The notes: generated from the sequence alone by a model not told the origin. 64,000 nt of DNA from CAVUWL01 sp963787415 (GCA_963787415.1 CAWBCO010000002.1:372001-436000), one strand, 5' to 3'. Shown: positions 1 to 8,263, counted from the first letter of the stretch. Translations and numbers: made by a program.

Positions 1-48
1 AGGAGAGCGCCCCCGCTTGAGGGGCCCGGCGAGAGGAAAGGAGAAGGC

Positions 49-387
49 ATGCCACCGCGCGGAGTGAGGAAAGGCAGCAAACGCGAGCGCCAGTACAAAG
101 AGATCAAAGCGAGCGAGAAGAAGCAGGGTCGCTCAGACAAACGTGCCGAGGAGATCGCGGCGCGCTCGGTGAACAAGGAAAAGGCTCGCTCGGGCGAGTC
201 GAAAACCTCATCGCGCAGCTCGACCCGCGGCCGCTCGGCAATGAGCCGAGGTGACAAGAAATCGGGCAACGGTCCAGGCGGGCAAACGCGCGAGCAGCTC
301 TACAACGACGCCAAGAAGTTGGGTATCGAGGGGCGCTCGAAGATGAGTAAGGACGAGCTGCAGCACGCGGTTGTGGGCAGAAGCTAG
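49..387 (+). CDS. Small basic protein with C-terminal Rho-N-like domain
   Basis: A 112-residue, very Lys/Arg/Ser-rich protein. The last 30 or so residues (LYNDAKKLGIEGRSKMSKDE and what follows) match the Rho termination factor N-terminal (SAP-like) fold often found at the end of small bacterial proteins annotated as Rho-N or plasmid-stabilisation-like. The N-terminal half (KRERQYKEIKASEKKQGRS) has the repeated basic pattern of that family. AAGGAG about 5 bases before the ATG is a good ribosome binding site. Nucleic-acid binding is plausible from charge and fold, but the biological role is unknown. It stands alone, convergent with the decayed topoisomerase gene to its right. Confidence 0.75.
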   Translation: MPPRGVRKGSKRERQYKEIKASEKKQGRSDKRAEEIAARSVNKEKARSGESKTSSRSSTRGRSAMSRGDKKSGNGPGGQTREQLYNDAKKLGIEGRSKMSKDELQHAVVGRS

Positions 388-394
388 GGAGAAC

Positions 395-800
395 CAGGAG
401 ACGAGCTCCAGCACTTCATGCTCGAGGCGCCCGTGCCCTGCTGATCCTCGCGCCACCTGAAACCCGCTCTGATCGTCTCTCCTTCGCGGAAGCGCTCGAT
501 CACCTTTGGATCGATCTATGGGCGGCGGCAGACCGCTGGGGTATTTCCAGGCACCACGGCGACCCGGGCAATCGCTGGCGAGGTTGCCCGCTTGGCCCGC
601 CTCCGACCCGGGATTGGACTCGTCCGCGAGCTCAACCGCTGCGAGCACCCGCCCCTGCCATCTGCGGAAGTCCTTAGCCGAGAAATCAGGGCCGATTAAC
701 TGCTGGATATAGGAGTTGACATCTTCAGAGCGGACATCGCGCCATTGCCGGCCCTCATGCCAGGCGAGGAGGTCGTCGGGCCCGCGCGGCGCCCGTGCTG
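395..800 (-). pseudogene. DNA topoisomerase IB, decayed C-terminal part
   Basis: Reading the minus strand, three pieces in alternating frames reconstruct the end of a poxvirus/bacterial-type topoisomerase IB. The first piece contains DLLAWHEGRQWRDVRSEDVN and then DFSAKDFRRWQGRVLAAVEL. The second, in another frame, contains GNTPAVCRRP, a stop, then IDPKVIERFREGETIRAGF. The third, back in the first frame, contains GRLEHEVLELVSWF, matching the family's last helix. In intact enzymes the sequence after NTPAVCR is S/A-Y-I/V-D/H-P, where Tyr is the DNA-attacking nucleophile. Here the Tyr codon is TAG (plus-strand cta at 516-518). At least two frameshifts plus this nonsense codon make a functional product impossible. 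Sequence further upstream, towards 930, is too degraded to align by eye. Confidence 0.82.
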
Positions 801-930
801 GAATACAAAGCTAGCCAGAGCCACCTCACCAATAGCCCACCCGGTGTCGATGCAACTCAAAGATCGAGATCTTGGTTCGCTTCCTTGTTGGCCGCCTCAT
901 TTGAGAGCAGCAGGCGGAGCTGTTCTCCTC

Positions 931-2346
931 TCAGCCACCCCGCCAGGCCATCCAGTACAGCTGCAGGCGGCGGCGAAAGGCCTTCGGCTTCTCCGCGTAA
1001 AGGCGCCTGCCAAGATCTCTTGCACAGTCCAAGAGCTCGCCTTGGCGGCGCTCGATCATTGCCGCGATTGCGTCACTGTCCTCGATCCGGTCGCGGTCCC
1101 CTAGATCCCTGGCGAGTTCCGCAAGATCATGGTGAGCACCGAGGAGATCGGTCAAATCGTGCGTCTGCTCCGCCATCGGTTCTAACAGCTCTGGCCAGAC
1201 GTCTCGCAGAATCCGTAGCTGATACCAGAGGTCCTTGGCACGTTTTCGCCACTCGTGAACCGCTCCGGAGCCGGGGGCGCTGAGTGCCTTCCTCATTGCC
1301 TTGCGGCCTTCCCGATAGCTACGCAGCAGGCCCGGCTCAAGCAGGTCCCAGGAGCACGCATCCACCGACCACCCAAAGATCGCGTCACGACCCTCTCCGA
1401 GCTCGATCTCTGCTCGCTTGATTTGGCGTTGCGCCTCGCCCTTGCCGGCGCCGAACGATTGGTCGCGCTCGCGCTCCAGCACGCGCCGCCAGGGCAGTGC
1501 TGCTCCGCTGGGGAATTCGTCGGCAAAATGCTCCAGGAGTGCGTTCAGCGTCTCCAGCTTCACCTCGAGATCCCGGCTCGGACCCAGCAAGCGCCCGATG
1601 TCGCGGTAGCGTCGGTTTTCGCGACGAAAGCGATCCTCGCCCAGATCCTCGCGGATCAATCGCAGAACAGCACGAAGCTTCTTCATCTCTTTGCGAGCGG
1701 CGTGGATCGCAGAGGCAAGGTCTCCGTTCTGGGTCTCACGGAGCTCGCCAAGGGCCTTCTCGACACACCCCTGAGCGATCCGAAGAACGCCCTGATCAGG
1801 GCTCTCCTTTCGCCTTAGGCGGTAGGAGCCAAGCCTGGAGTGGGGTTTCTCCGCACTGCTTTCCTCCGAAAAGCTATTCCTTGGCGCCCCGAAACGGGCG
1901 AGATTCTGATTTGCGTAACGACCGTCCCCGGTCAGCTCGACCGCGCTGAACCAGGACGGCCGCCGGAATTTGCGGCTCTGCTCTTCGGAGTGAAACTCAA
2001 CCTCCGCGGTGATCAGTCCTTGCAAGCGGCCCTCGAAGACATCGACCTCCGCGATGAGGCCATCGTCAAGTGGCACCAGGTAGCGAGTCTTGGCGAGACG
2101 CTGATCGCGGCTCAGCGGCCAAAGCGCCTCAAACTGATCCGCATCGACGCCGACCTCAACCTCCTCGCGAACCTCACCATGACCCCGCTTGACGGTGATC
2201 AGGTGCTCCCCGTCTTGAACCCGCAGACGAATCTCCACCTTGCCCGACACTGCCAGGTATCCCTGCTCTATCGGCGCGGCATCGCAGCTGTGCAGCCACC
2301 GGGGAACCTCGGAGAGCAGGAACTTGCGCTCGATCTCAAATGCCAT
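931..2346 (-). CDS. CYTH-CHAD domain protein (triphosphate tunnel metalloenzyme type)
   Basis: This is a 471-residue protein. Residues about 1-150 form a CYTH domain starting with the signature EIERKFLL and followed by alternating charged strands (IRLRVQDGEHLITVKRGHG, EVDVFEGRLQGLITAEVEF) that line the triphosphate-binding tunnel. Residues about 190-460 are a helical CHAD domain with the conserved histidines in SAIHAARKEMKKLRAVLRL and VHEWRKRAKDLWYQLRIL. CYTH enzymes commonly hydrolyse inorganic triphosphate, and CHAD domains bind polyphosphate, so a role in polyphosphate or triphosphate turnover is inferred. The gene ends beside the topoisomerase remnant and begins 57 bases past the end of the small unknown gene on the same strand. 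Confidence 0.9.
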   Translation of the reverse strand: MAFEIERKFLLSEVPRWLHSCDAAPIEQGYLAVSGKVEIRLRVQDGEHLITVKRGHGEVREEVEVGVDADQFEALWPLSRDQRLAKTRYLVPLDDGLIAEVDVFEGRLQGLITAEVEFHSEEQSRKFRRPSWFSAVELTGDGRYANQNLARFGAPRNSFSEESSAEKPHSRLGSYRLRRKESPDQGVLRIAQGCVEKALGELRETQNGDLASAIHAARKEMKKLRAVLRLIREDLGEDRFRRENRRYRDIGRLLGPSRDLEVKLETLNALLEHFADEFPSGAALPWRRVLERERDQSFGAGKGEAQRQIKRAEIELGEGRDAIFGWSVDACSWDLLEPGLLRSYREGRKAMRKALSAPGSGAVHEWRKRAKDLWYQLRILRDVWPELLEPMAEQTHDLTDLLGAHHDLAELARDLGDRDRIEDSDAIAAMIERRQGELLDCARDLGRRLYAEKPKAFRRRLQLYWMAWRGG

Positions 2347-2403
2347 GCCCTGAAAGGTAGTGCGCGAGCTAAGTGCGGACCGCGGTGTATCTCCTTCGGT
2401 CCG

Positions 2404-2715
2404 CTATTGACCCAGCTCCGCGGAGCGGTCGACGGACTTTCCGGGCAGCAACGTAAACGCCTTGATCTTCTCGGAGGCAATCACAAGCTCCTCGCCATGG
2501 GAATTGATGCTGACGTTGCCGTGTGGACCGGAGGGAATCGCCTCGTTGTCGACTTCGAGCAGGCCATCAACCTGGTGACCGGTGGTTGCCTCAAGCCTGA
2601 TCGGAACATCTCCTCCTCGCTCGCCCCGAATCCCCCCCAGCACATCGTGGAACCACGATGGCGACTCCGATGCTGGACGCTCGTAGCGAGTGCCTATGGC
2701 GAAGGTCGTCTTCAT
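2404..2715 (-). CDS. Small protein of unknown function (103 aa)
   Basis: I do not recognise this protein. It has 103 residues beginning MKTTFAIGTRYERP and containing a central hydrophilic region (GHQVDGLLEVDNEAIPSG), with no signal peptide or membrane segment. Codon use resembles the surrounding genes and the ORF lies in the same direction just before the CYTH-CHAD gene (58-base gap), so it may share a transcript with it. No strong Shine-Dalgarno is visible. A spurious ORF cannot be excluded. Confidence 0.5.
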   Translation of the reverse strand: MKTTFAIGTRYERPASESPSWFHDVLGGIRGERGGDVPIRLEATTGHQVDGLLEVDNEAIPSGPHGNVSINSHGEELVIASEKIKAFTLLPGKSVDRSAELGQ

Positions 2716-2865
2716 CGCCTGCGCAATCTATGGCCCGCGGCGCCAGACCGGACCGCTCGGGCCGAATTAAGTCCCTCCCAAGCCGCACACGCCGCCGCCA
2801 AGAAGCGACATATTTGGCTTGGCAGAGCCAATCAGCTGCTTTGAGCGATTCTCCCGGCGAGACCA

Positions 2866-2901
2866 TCAGCCGCCATCGAATTCTCCGGGATTGGCGGCTG
2901 A
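2866..2901. repeat. 10-bp perfect inverted repeat in divergent intergenic region
   Basis: TCAGCCGCCA (2866-2875) and TGGCGGCTGA (2892-2901) are exact reverse complements around a 16-base spacer. The repeat lies in the 310-bp gap between the divergent genes at 2715 (minus) and 3026 (plus), about 75 bp upstream of the panC -35. No T-run follows on either strand, so an intrinsic terminator is unlikely. A dyad operator is possible. The rest of 2716-2976 shows no gene. Confidence 0.55.
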
Positions 2902-2976
2902 AGCGGTTCCGCCCGCCACCGGGTTTGAGTCGAATTTGCGCTGGTCGACCTCCACCCTTCCGATTTCAGCGGCCAA

Positions 2977-3007
2977 TTGCAAAGGCCGGCGGCCGAGCAT
3001 TTATAAT
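2977..3007 (+). promoter_or_regulatory. Candidate sigma-70-type promoter for panCDB
   Basis: A perfect -10 hexamer TATAAT is at 3002-3007 in otherwise GC-rich DNA. A plausible -35, TTGCAA, sits at 2977-2982 with a long 19-bp spacer. Transcription would begin near 3013-3015, leaving a leader of only about 12 bases before the first ATG (3026), with no clear Shine-Dalgarno. Initiation could also use the ATG at 3041. Confidence 0.55.
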
Positions 3008-3025
3008 CGTTGCAGGCCGTGACCC

Positions 3026-3934
3026 ATGGGCATGGACCAAATGAAATCCCAACTGAGCAACTCAAGGTCAGCTACTGCCGCCAGCGTTCGGATCATTCGA
3101 TCCAAACTTGAGCTGCGCGAGGCGCTGTCTGAAACACGCCTGCAGGGTGGATCGATCGCGCTGGTTCCTACTATGGGAGCGCTGCATGCTGGCCACCTGT
3201 CCCTGCTGCGCGCCGCCCGCGCTGAGTGCGACCTCGTGGTCATGAGCCTCTTCGTCAATCCGGCCCAATTTGGACCCAACCAGGACCTCGAACGGTATCC
3301 GCGCGATGAGCAGCGCGACGCGAGGCTGGCCTCGAGCGTTGGGGTGGACATCATTTATGCGCCGCCGGTCGAAGAGGTCTACCCACCGGGATTCTCAACC
3401 ACGGTCGCGGTCGACGGCCTGACCGAGGTGCTATGCGGTGATCCGGCGCGGCGCGGCCCCGATCACTTCCGGGCGGTCACCACGGTGGTGGCGAAGCTTT
3501 TCAACACGGTCCAGCCTGATCTCGCCTACTTCGGCCAAAAGGACGCACAACAGGCAGTGGTCATTCATCGCATGGTGCGTGACCTGGACTATCCGGTGCG
3601 GGTCAGGGTTCTACCCACCGTACGCGAGCCCGATGGCCTCGCGATGAGTTCCCGAAATCAATACCTCGACGCCGAGGATCGAGACAGGGCGGTCGCGATC
3701 TCACGGGCGTTGCGGGCAGCCGAGGAGGCGGCCCGAACCGAAAACCTAGAGGCGGCGCTGGGCGCAGCTCGGGCTGAGCTCGCGGCGGCCGGGATCGAGC
3801 CCGAGTACCTCGAGGCCCGCGACGCGGAGGGCCTCTACCCGGTCACCGAGGTCAACGGCCGCCCGATTCTTATCGCAATCGCCGCCCACCTCGGCGGTGC
3901 CCGCCTGATCGACAACGTCTTGATCAAACCCTGA
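3026..3934 (+). CDS. panC: Pantothenate synthetase
   Basis: PanC joins pantoate and beta-alanine using ATP, the last step of pantothenate synthesis. The 302-residue protein shows the nucleotidyltransferase motif VPTMGALHAGHLSLL (HxGH class), the family stretch MSLFVNPAQFGPNQDLERYP, FGQKDAQQ for pantoate and ATP binding, and the KMSKS-equivalent GLAMSSRNQYL. About 20 residues precede the usual family start, so the true start may be one of the Met codons at 3032 or 3041. It is the first gene of a panC-panD-panB operon, 22 bases before panD, and supplies the acceptor side of the coenzyme A precursor made by its two neighbours. Confidence 0.97.
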   Translation: MGMDQMKSQLSNSRSATAASVRIIRSKLELREALSETRLQGGSIALVPTMGALHAGHLSLLRAARAECDLVVMSLFVNPAQFGPNQDLERYPRDEQRDARLASSVGVDIIYAPPVEEVYPPGFSTTVAVDGLTEVLCGDPARRGPDHFRAVTTVVAKLFNTVQPDLAYFGQKDAQQAVVIHRMVRDLDYPVRVRVLPTVREPDGLAMSSRNQYLDAEDRDRAVAISRALRAAEEAARTENLEAALGAARAELAAAGIEPEYLEARDAEGLYPVTEVNGRPILIAIAAHLGGARLIDNVLIKP

Positions 3935-3956
3935 CACAAGCGACGAGGGGAGCCAA

Positions 3957-4337
3957 ATGCAAAGACAGATGCTGAAGTCCAAGATCCACCGGGCAACGAT
4001 CAGCGCCTGTGACATTGACTACATCGGCAGCATCACAATTGACACCGAGCTGATGGCCAGTGCCGACCTGATCACCAACGAGCAGGTCCATGTCTGGGAT
4101 ATCGACAACGGAGCTCGCTTCATCACCTATGCAATAGATGGCGAAGCCGGTTCGGGAACGATCCAAGTAAACGGCGCTGCGGCCCACCTCACGCGGCCAG
4201 GCCACAAGATCATCATCGCCTCCTTCGGCTCCTATGACGAGAGTGACCTTGAGACTTACTCCCCTTTGGTAGTCCACGTCGATCAGGCCAACCGGGCGGT
4301 AGCCGTCGACAGCCACCCCGAGGTGCTCCTCTCATGA
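3957..4337 (+). CDS. panD: Aspartate 1-decarboxylase
   Basis: PanD converts aspartate to beta-alanine for pantothenate. At 126 residues it has normal family length. The autocatalytic cleavage site is visible as YIGSITID (Gly24-Ser25), which yields the pyruvoyl cofactor on Ser25. The N-terminal MLKSKIHRATISACDIDY and later NGAAAHLTRPGHKIII are typical. GAGGGGAG lies upstream of the ATG. Its end overlaps the panB start by 4 bases (ATGA), indicating translational coupling. Confidence 0.97.
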   Translation: MQRQMLKSKIHRATISACDIDYIGSITIDTELMASADLITNEQVHVWDIDNGARFITYAIDGEAGSGTIQVNGAAAHLTRPGHKIIIASFGSYDESDLETYSPLVVHVDQANRAVAVDSHPEVLLS

Positions 4338-5263
4338 GCTCCGACCCAAAGCAACAGAGCGTTGGCGAGGATCGAGCGCCGATGACCCTTCCCCGGCTGG
4401 CGGAGATGAAACAGGCCGGCGAACCGATCGTGATGGTGACCGCCTATGACCACCCCTCAGCAGTGGTCGCCGAGGAGGCCGGCGTCGACATTGTCTTGGT
4501 CGGCGACACCGCGGCGATGGTCGTCCTCGGCTATCCCAGCACCGAGCCGGTCTCAATGGATGAGATGGTGATGCTCGGCAAAGCGGTGCGGCGAGGACTT
4601 CGGACCCCACTGATGGTCGGCGACATGCCAATGGGGAGCTATGAGTCAAGCAATGAGCTGGCGGTCCAAAATGCCCAACGCCTGGTTAAGGAGACCGGCT
4701 GCCAGGTCGTGAAGCTTGAGGCTGGAGGCACCTCGGTGGAGCGGGCGAGAGCGATTATCCGCTCCGGGATCGCGGTTATGGGCCACGTCGGGCTGACTCC
4801 ACAAACCGCCACGGCTCTGGGCGGATACAAAACCCAGGGCAAGACGCTAAACGGTGCGATTCACCTCTGCGAGGATGCCCTGGCCCTGCAGTCCGTTGGC
4901 TGTTTCGCGATCGTCTTTGAGGCGGTACCAGCCGCGGTGACCGAAATGATCGTCGAGCGCCTCGAGATTCCGACAATCGGGATCGGTGCCGGCCCCGCGA
5001 CCAGTGGACAGGTGCTCGTCTTCCACGATCTGCTCGGGATCACAACCGGCCGAATGGCGAAATTCGTCAAACGCTATGCCGATGTCCACGAGGTTATGGT
5101 GTCCGGCGTTCGTGACTACGCCGATGAGGTCCGCTCCCACCACTTCCCCGAAGCCGACCATGTCTACGGCGTGGAGCCGGCTGAGCTTGACGCATTCAGG
5201 CGCTACCTGGACCAGGAGAGCCTGAGCTCGCAAAAAGCGTGGGCCTGGGAGCCACTACCCTAG
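4334..5263 (+). CDS. panB: 3-methyl-2-oxobutanoate hydroxymethyltransferase
   Basis: PanB transfers a hydroxymethyl group from methylene-tetrahydrofolate to alpha-ketoisovalerate to give ketopantoate. The 309-residue TIM-barrel protein has the metal-binding segment VLVGDTAAMVVLGYPST, the strand GHVGLTPQ, the catalytic Glu in IVFEAVPAAV, and IGIGAGPATSGQVLVFHDLL. It is the last gene of panCDB. Its TAG stop (5261-5263) contains the TA dinucleotide used as target by the IS630 element. Because the far-side TA is also followed by G, the protein ends at the same residue with or without the insertion. Confidence 0.97.
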   Translation: MSSDPKQQSVGEDRAPMTLPRLAEMKQAGEPIVMVTAYDHPSAVVAEEAGVDIVLVGDTAAMVVLGYPSTEPVSMDEMVMLGKAVRRGLRTPLMVGDMPMGSYESSNELAVQNAQRLVKETGCQVVKLEAGGTSVERARAIIRSGIAVMGHVGLTPQTATALGGYKTQGKTLNGAIHLCEDALALQSVGCFAIVFEAVPAAVTEMIVERLEIPTIGIGAGPATSGQVLVFHDLLGITTGRMAKFVKRYADVHEVMVSGVRDYADEVRSHHFPEADHVYGVEPAELDAFRRYLDQESLSSQKAWAWEPLP

Positions 5264-6408
5264 TGCTTTGTCTCAGTTTTAGCTGGTGATTTGATCGAGG
5301 CTGACGCGTCCCCGTCGGACCTTTTCGAGGATCTGCTCGGCGGTCGCGGTCCACACGAAGGGCTTGGGGTCTTGGTTGTTGGCTTTGAGGTAGGCCTCGA
5401 TCGCGGTGATCAGATCGGGCACCGAGTGAAATACACCGCGGCGGATCGCCTTGTCGGTGAGTTTGCCGAACCAGCGCTCGATCAGGTTCAGCCACGAGCT
5501 CGAGGTGGGAGTGAAGTGCAGGTGAAAGCGCGGGTGCTTGAGGAGCCACTTTTGGACGTTGGCGTGCTTGTGAGTTGAGTAGTTATCGAGGATCAGGTGG
5601 ATCTCAAGACCCTCGGGGACCTGGCGCTCGATCGTGCGCAGGAACTTCAGAAACTCGCTGTGGCGGTGGCGTGGCAGGCACTCACCGATCACCGCGCCGC
5701 TCAGCACGTCAAGAGCGGCAAACAACGTGGTGGTGCCGTTGCGCTTGAAGTCGTGGGTCATCGTGCCGGCACGACCCACCTTCATCGGTAGCGAGGCCTG
5801 GGTGCGATCGAGTGCCTGGATCTGGCTCTTCTCATCCATGCACAACACCACCGCCTTCTCCGGCGGGTTGAGGTAGAGGCCGACGACGTCGATCAGCTTC
5901 TCCTCAAAGTGGCGATCGCCCGAGAGCTTGAAGGTCTCCACGCGGTGGGGCTTTAGCCCCCGCGCCGACCAGATCCGCTGCACCGTCGCCGGGCTGACAC
6001 CCTGCGCCTTGGCCATCGAACGACAGCTCCAGTGCGTCTCGCCCTGCGGCTTATCGTGCAGCGTCGCACGGACGATGTCAGCGACCTTCTGAGGCGGGAT
6101 CGAGGGCTTGCGACCCCGTCCCGCCCGAACCCCCGAGAGTGCCGTCAGACCCTCCTGCGCGAAGCGCCGCCGCCACGACGTCACCGTCGCCGGGCTGACA
6201 CCTACCTGGGCGGCGATCCTGGTGCTCGCCTCTCCCGCAGATGCCATCAGCAGGACCCGCGCGCATTGGACATCGCGGTGGGCAGCAGTTCTCGATCCCG
6301 AGAGGCGCTGGAGTACCTCGCGCTGCTCCTCGCTGAGCGTCAGAGCGGCGGTGGGAGGGCGCATAGGTCACCCTACCACAAAAGCCACTTATTTAGGAGA
6401 CACTACAC
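5263..6408 (-). mobile_element. IS630-family insertion sequence (1,146 bp)
   Basis: The element runs from GTGCTTTGTCTCAG (5263 onward) to its inverted counterpart ending CACTACAC (6408). Direct TA dinucleotides flank it at 5261-5262 and 6409-6410, as expected for IS630/Tc1-type transposition. The 24-bp terminal inverted repeats (5263-5286 and 6385-6408) match at 14 of 24 positions, including the outer GTG and a TGTCTC core. A single intact transposase gene fills the interior on the minus strand. The undisturbed target reads CCC-TA-GTTAGG. Confidence 0.85.
5279..6364 (-). CDS. IS630 family transposase
   Basis: A 361-residue DDE transposase. The N-terminal third holds helix-turn-helix DNA-binding segments (AAQVGVSPATVTSWRRRFAQ and, near residue 122, GVSPATVQRIWSARG). 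The catalytic acid residues are Asp177 in LCMDEKSQIQ, Asp260 in LILDNYSTHK and Glu296 in SSSWLNLIERWFG. The 35-residue spacing between the last two is normal for IS630. No frameshift is seen, so the enzyme may be active. It lies wholly inside the inverted repeats at 5263 and 6408, oriented against panB. Confidence 0.95.
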   Translation of the reverse strand: MRPPTAALTLSEEQREVLQRLSGSRTAAHRDVQCARVLLMASAGEASTRIAAQVGVSPATVTSWRRRFAQEGLTALSGVRAGRGRKPSIPPQKVADIVRATLHDKPQGETHWSCRSMAKAQGVSPATVQRIWSARGLKPHRVETFKLSGDRHFEEKLIDVVGLYLNPPEKAVVLCMDEKSQIQALDRTQASLPMKVGRAGTMTHDFKRNGTTTLFAALDVLSGAVIGECLPRHRHSEFLKFLRTIERQVPEGLEIHLILDNYSTHKHANVQKWLLKHPRFHLHFTPTSSSWLNLIERWFGKLTDKAIRRGVFHSVPDLITAIEAYLKANNQDPKPFVWTATAEQILEKVRRGRVSLDQITS

Positions 6409-6410
6409 TA

Positions 6411-6608
6411 GTTAGGAGCACCGAGACTCAGGCGTCGCCCCGCACGGCGCTGGCCTGCTCCCACGATCGTCGACTCCTGGCAAGAGCTCCCGGGCGCGTG
6501 ATTGTGCTGATCAGTTCGAGCTCATCGCGTCGAGGCGCCCACCCCCGAAGCGCTCTCCCATCTGGCCGCCCCTTCACCAACTCAGAGGAAGGGGGAGCCT
6601 TGTCGAGA
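6411..6608. other. Spacer between IS element and acyltransferase; no gene seen
   Basis: About 200 bases that originally followed the panB stop directly. Neither strand gives a protein I recognise, and no terminator-like hairpin with a T-run is evident. It may contain remnants of a degraded gene. Confidence 0.5.
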
Positions 6609-7226
6609 TCAGAGCGCCTGGTGACCGGCCTTGGGGTCAAGCGTGGCGAACTCGATTCGCGAGATCGGCTTTGCCGGGGCACCTGCAGCGATCGTGCCCG
6701 CGGGGACGTCGCGGGTGACCACCGAGTTGGCACCGATCACGCACCGATCTCCAATCCTCACCCCACTAGTGATCACGCAGTTGACACCAAACCAACAGTT
6801 GGAGCCGATCTCAACTGGACCCTTGCTGGTGAAGCCCTGCTCGGTGATCGGTCGGCTTGGATCATCGAATCGGTGCTCGGCATCGCCAACGAAGCATCCA
6901 TTGGCGAACATCACATGATCACCGATCACAATCCGCTCCAAAGCGGCAATCATCGTGTTGCGGTTGAGGAAGCACCCCTCACCAATCTCGATCCGGGCTT
7001 GCCCCGGCAGGGTGAGCCAACAACCGGGCTCAAGCAGCGTCCCCTCACCGATCTTGAGGCGGCCCTCATCCAGCGCCTCGAGCACCTCGCCCTCAATCGG
7101 AGCGCGAATGAAGAACCTACCGCGAGCGGCGTGGCGGGCGATTCGCCATCTGCGCAGGGGCCGATGATTGCGCTCATACCAGCGGCGCTTTGCCCACCAC
7201 AGCCTCCAATCCCCTCGCTCTAACAT
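6609..7226 (-). CDS. Hexapeptide-repeat (left-handed beta-helix) acyltransferase
   Basis: This is a protein of about 205 residues from the ATG at 7226, chosen because AGGTGG immediately precedes it and because a longer start would overlap the divergent ROK gene. Imperfect hexapeptide repeats run from the middle to the end (RIEIGEGCFLNRNTMI, VEIGSNCWFGVNCVITSGV, RIGDRCVIGANSVVTRDV, then AGAPAKPISR), the signature of maltose/galactoside O-acetyltransferase and polysaccharide acetyltransferase enzymes. A conserved catalytic-type His occurs in GDAEHRFDDPSRPI. The substrate cannot be told; such proteins often modify cell-surface sugars. It is divergent from the sugar kinase at 7292. Confidence 0.88.
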   Translation of the reverse strand: MLERGDWRLWWAKRRWYERNHRPLRRWRIARHAARGRFFIRAPIEGEVLEALDEGRLKIGEGTLLEPGCWLTLPGQARIEIGEGCFLNRNTMIAALERIVIGDHVMFANGCFVGDAEHRFDDPSRPITEQGFTSKGPVEIGSNCWFGVNCVITSGVRIGDRCVIGANSVVTRDVPAGTIAAGAPAKPISRIEFATLDPKAGHQAL

Positions 7227-7291
7227 CCACCTAGCTTTCCAAACGCCCCCCCAGTAGGGTCGGCTCGCAACCTGGCCAGGAGGGATCGAGC

Positions 7292-8263
7292 GTGAATTCA
7301 AGTGAAGGCGAACTGCGGGGAGGCATCGACCTCGGTGGAACGAAGATTCAAACCGCGATCGTTGATACCGCAGGCAAGGTGCGCGGCGAGTCGCGCCGCC
7401 AGACGCCTACCAACGGCGGCCCCAAGGATGTAGCGGCCGAGATGGCGATCGCACTCGAGGAGGCGGCCGCACAGGCAAAGGTCGATCCAGCTTGCCTCGC
7501 CGGTATCGGAGTCGGCTCCCCGGGAGATGTCGATGAGAAGACCGGGACCGTCTCGGCGGCGCGCAACTTACCGGGCTGGGAAGGCAGCTTTGCGCTCGCT
7601 GAGACGCTCGCCAAGGACCTCGGGACGGAGGTCCGCCTCGGCAATGACGTGCAGGTGGCGACCGAGGCTGAGTTCCGACTTGGTGCCGGAAGGGAGTTCC
7701 AGAGCCTGATCGGAGTCTTCTGGGGGACGGGTGTGGGCGGCGGGCTGATTCTTGATGGAAGGCCCTGGATCGGCCGCGGCGCCGCCGGGGAGATCGGCCA
7801 TATGGTGATCAAGCGGGGCGGGGCCAAATGCCCTTGCGGGCGGAGCGGCTGCCTTGAGGCCTACGCCGGGAGGGCGGCGATGGAAGCCGAGGCCCGAGCC
7901 CGGCATAAGGCCGGCACGAAGACCGACCTATTCAAGCTCATGCACAAACATGACCGCGACCGACTAACCAGCGGGATCTGGGAGCGAGCCCTCGATCACG
8001 GCGACGATCTCGCCGAAAGCCTCATCAGGCGCGCGATCGAGGCACTCGGCACCGGAATAGCCTCCGCCGTCAACCTGCTTGACCCAGAAGCGGTGATTCT
8101 CGGTGGCGGTCTCGGGATTCGCTTCGGCGAGCGCTATATGGATGCCCTTGCCGAGGAGATGGGAAGGCACCTGTTCGTCAACGAACGCCCGCCTGCGGTT
8201 CGGGTCGCCGCGCTCGGGGACCTGGGCGGGGCGATCGGTGCATCCCTACTGTTCACCCGGTAG
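7292..8263 (+). CDS. ROK family sugar kinase (glucokinase-like)
   Basis: A 323-residue kinase with the ATP phosphate-binding motif GIDLGGTKIQTAI at the N-terminus, VGSPGDVD, the catalytic Asp in RLGNDVQVATEAE, GTGVGGGLILDG, and the ROK zinc motif KCPCGRSGCLEAYAG with three cysteines and an upstream His (EIGHMVI). This arrangement is typical of ROK glucokinases, although N-acetylmannosamine or other hexose kinases share it. The GTG start is supported by AGGAGG 7 bases upstream. The gene ends 4 bases before the convergent uvrA stop, with no room for a terminator. Confidence 0.92.
   Translation: MNSSEGELRGGIDLGGTKIQTAIVDTAGKVRGESRRQTPTNGGPKDVAAEMAIALEEAAAQAKVDPACLAGIGVGSPGDVDEKTGTVSAARNLPGWEGSFALAETLAKDLGTEVRLGNDVQVATEAEFRLGAGREFQSLIGVFWGTGVGGGLILDGRPWIGRGAAGEIGHMVIKRGGAKCPCGRSGCLEAYAGRAAMEAEARARHKAGTKTDLFKLMHKHDRDRLTSGIWERALDHGDDLAESLIRRAIEALGTGIASAVNLLDPEAVILGGGLGIRFGERYMDALAEEMGRHLFVNERPPAVRVAALGDLGGAIGASLLFTR

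Noticed and set aside
1840..2844. 334-codon plus-strand open frame
   Set aside because: It lies opposite the CYTH-CHAD gene and the small 2404-2715 gene. Its protein has no recognisable fold and mirrors their codons.
6108..7223. 371-codon plus-strand open frame
   Set aside because: It runs antisense through the transposase, across the IS boundary and through the acyltransferase, which no real gene would do here.
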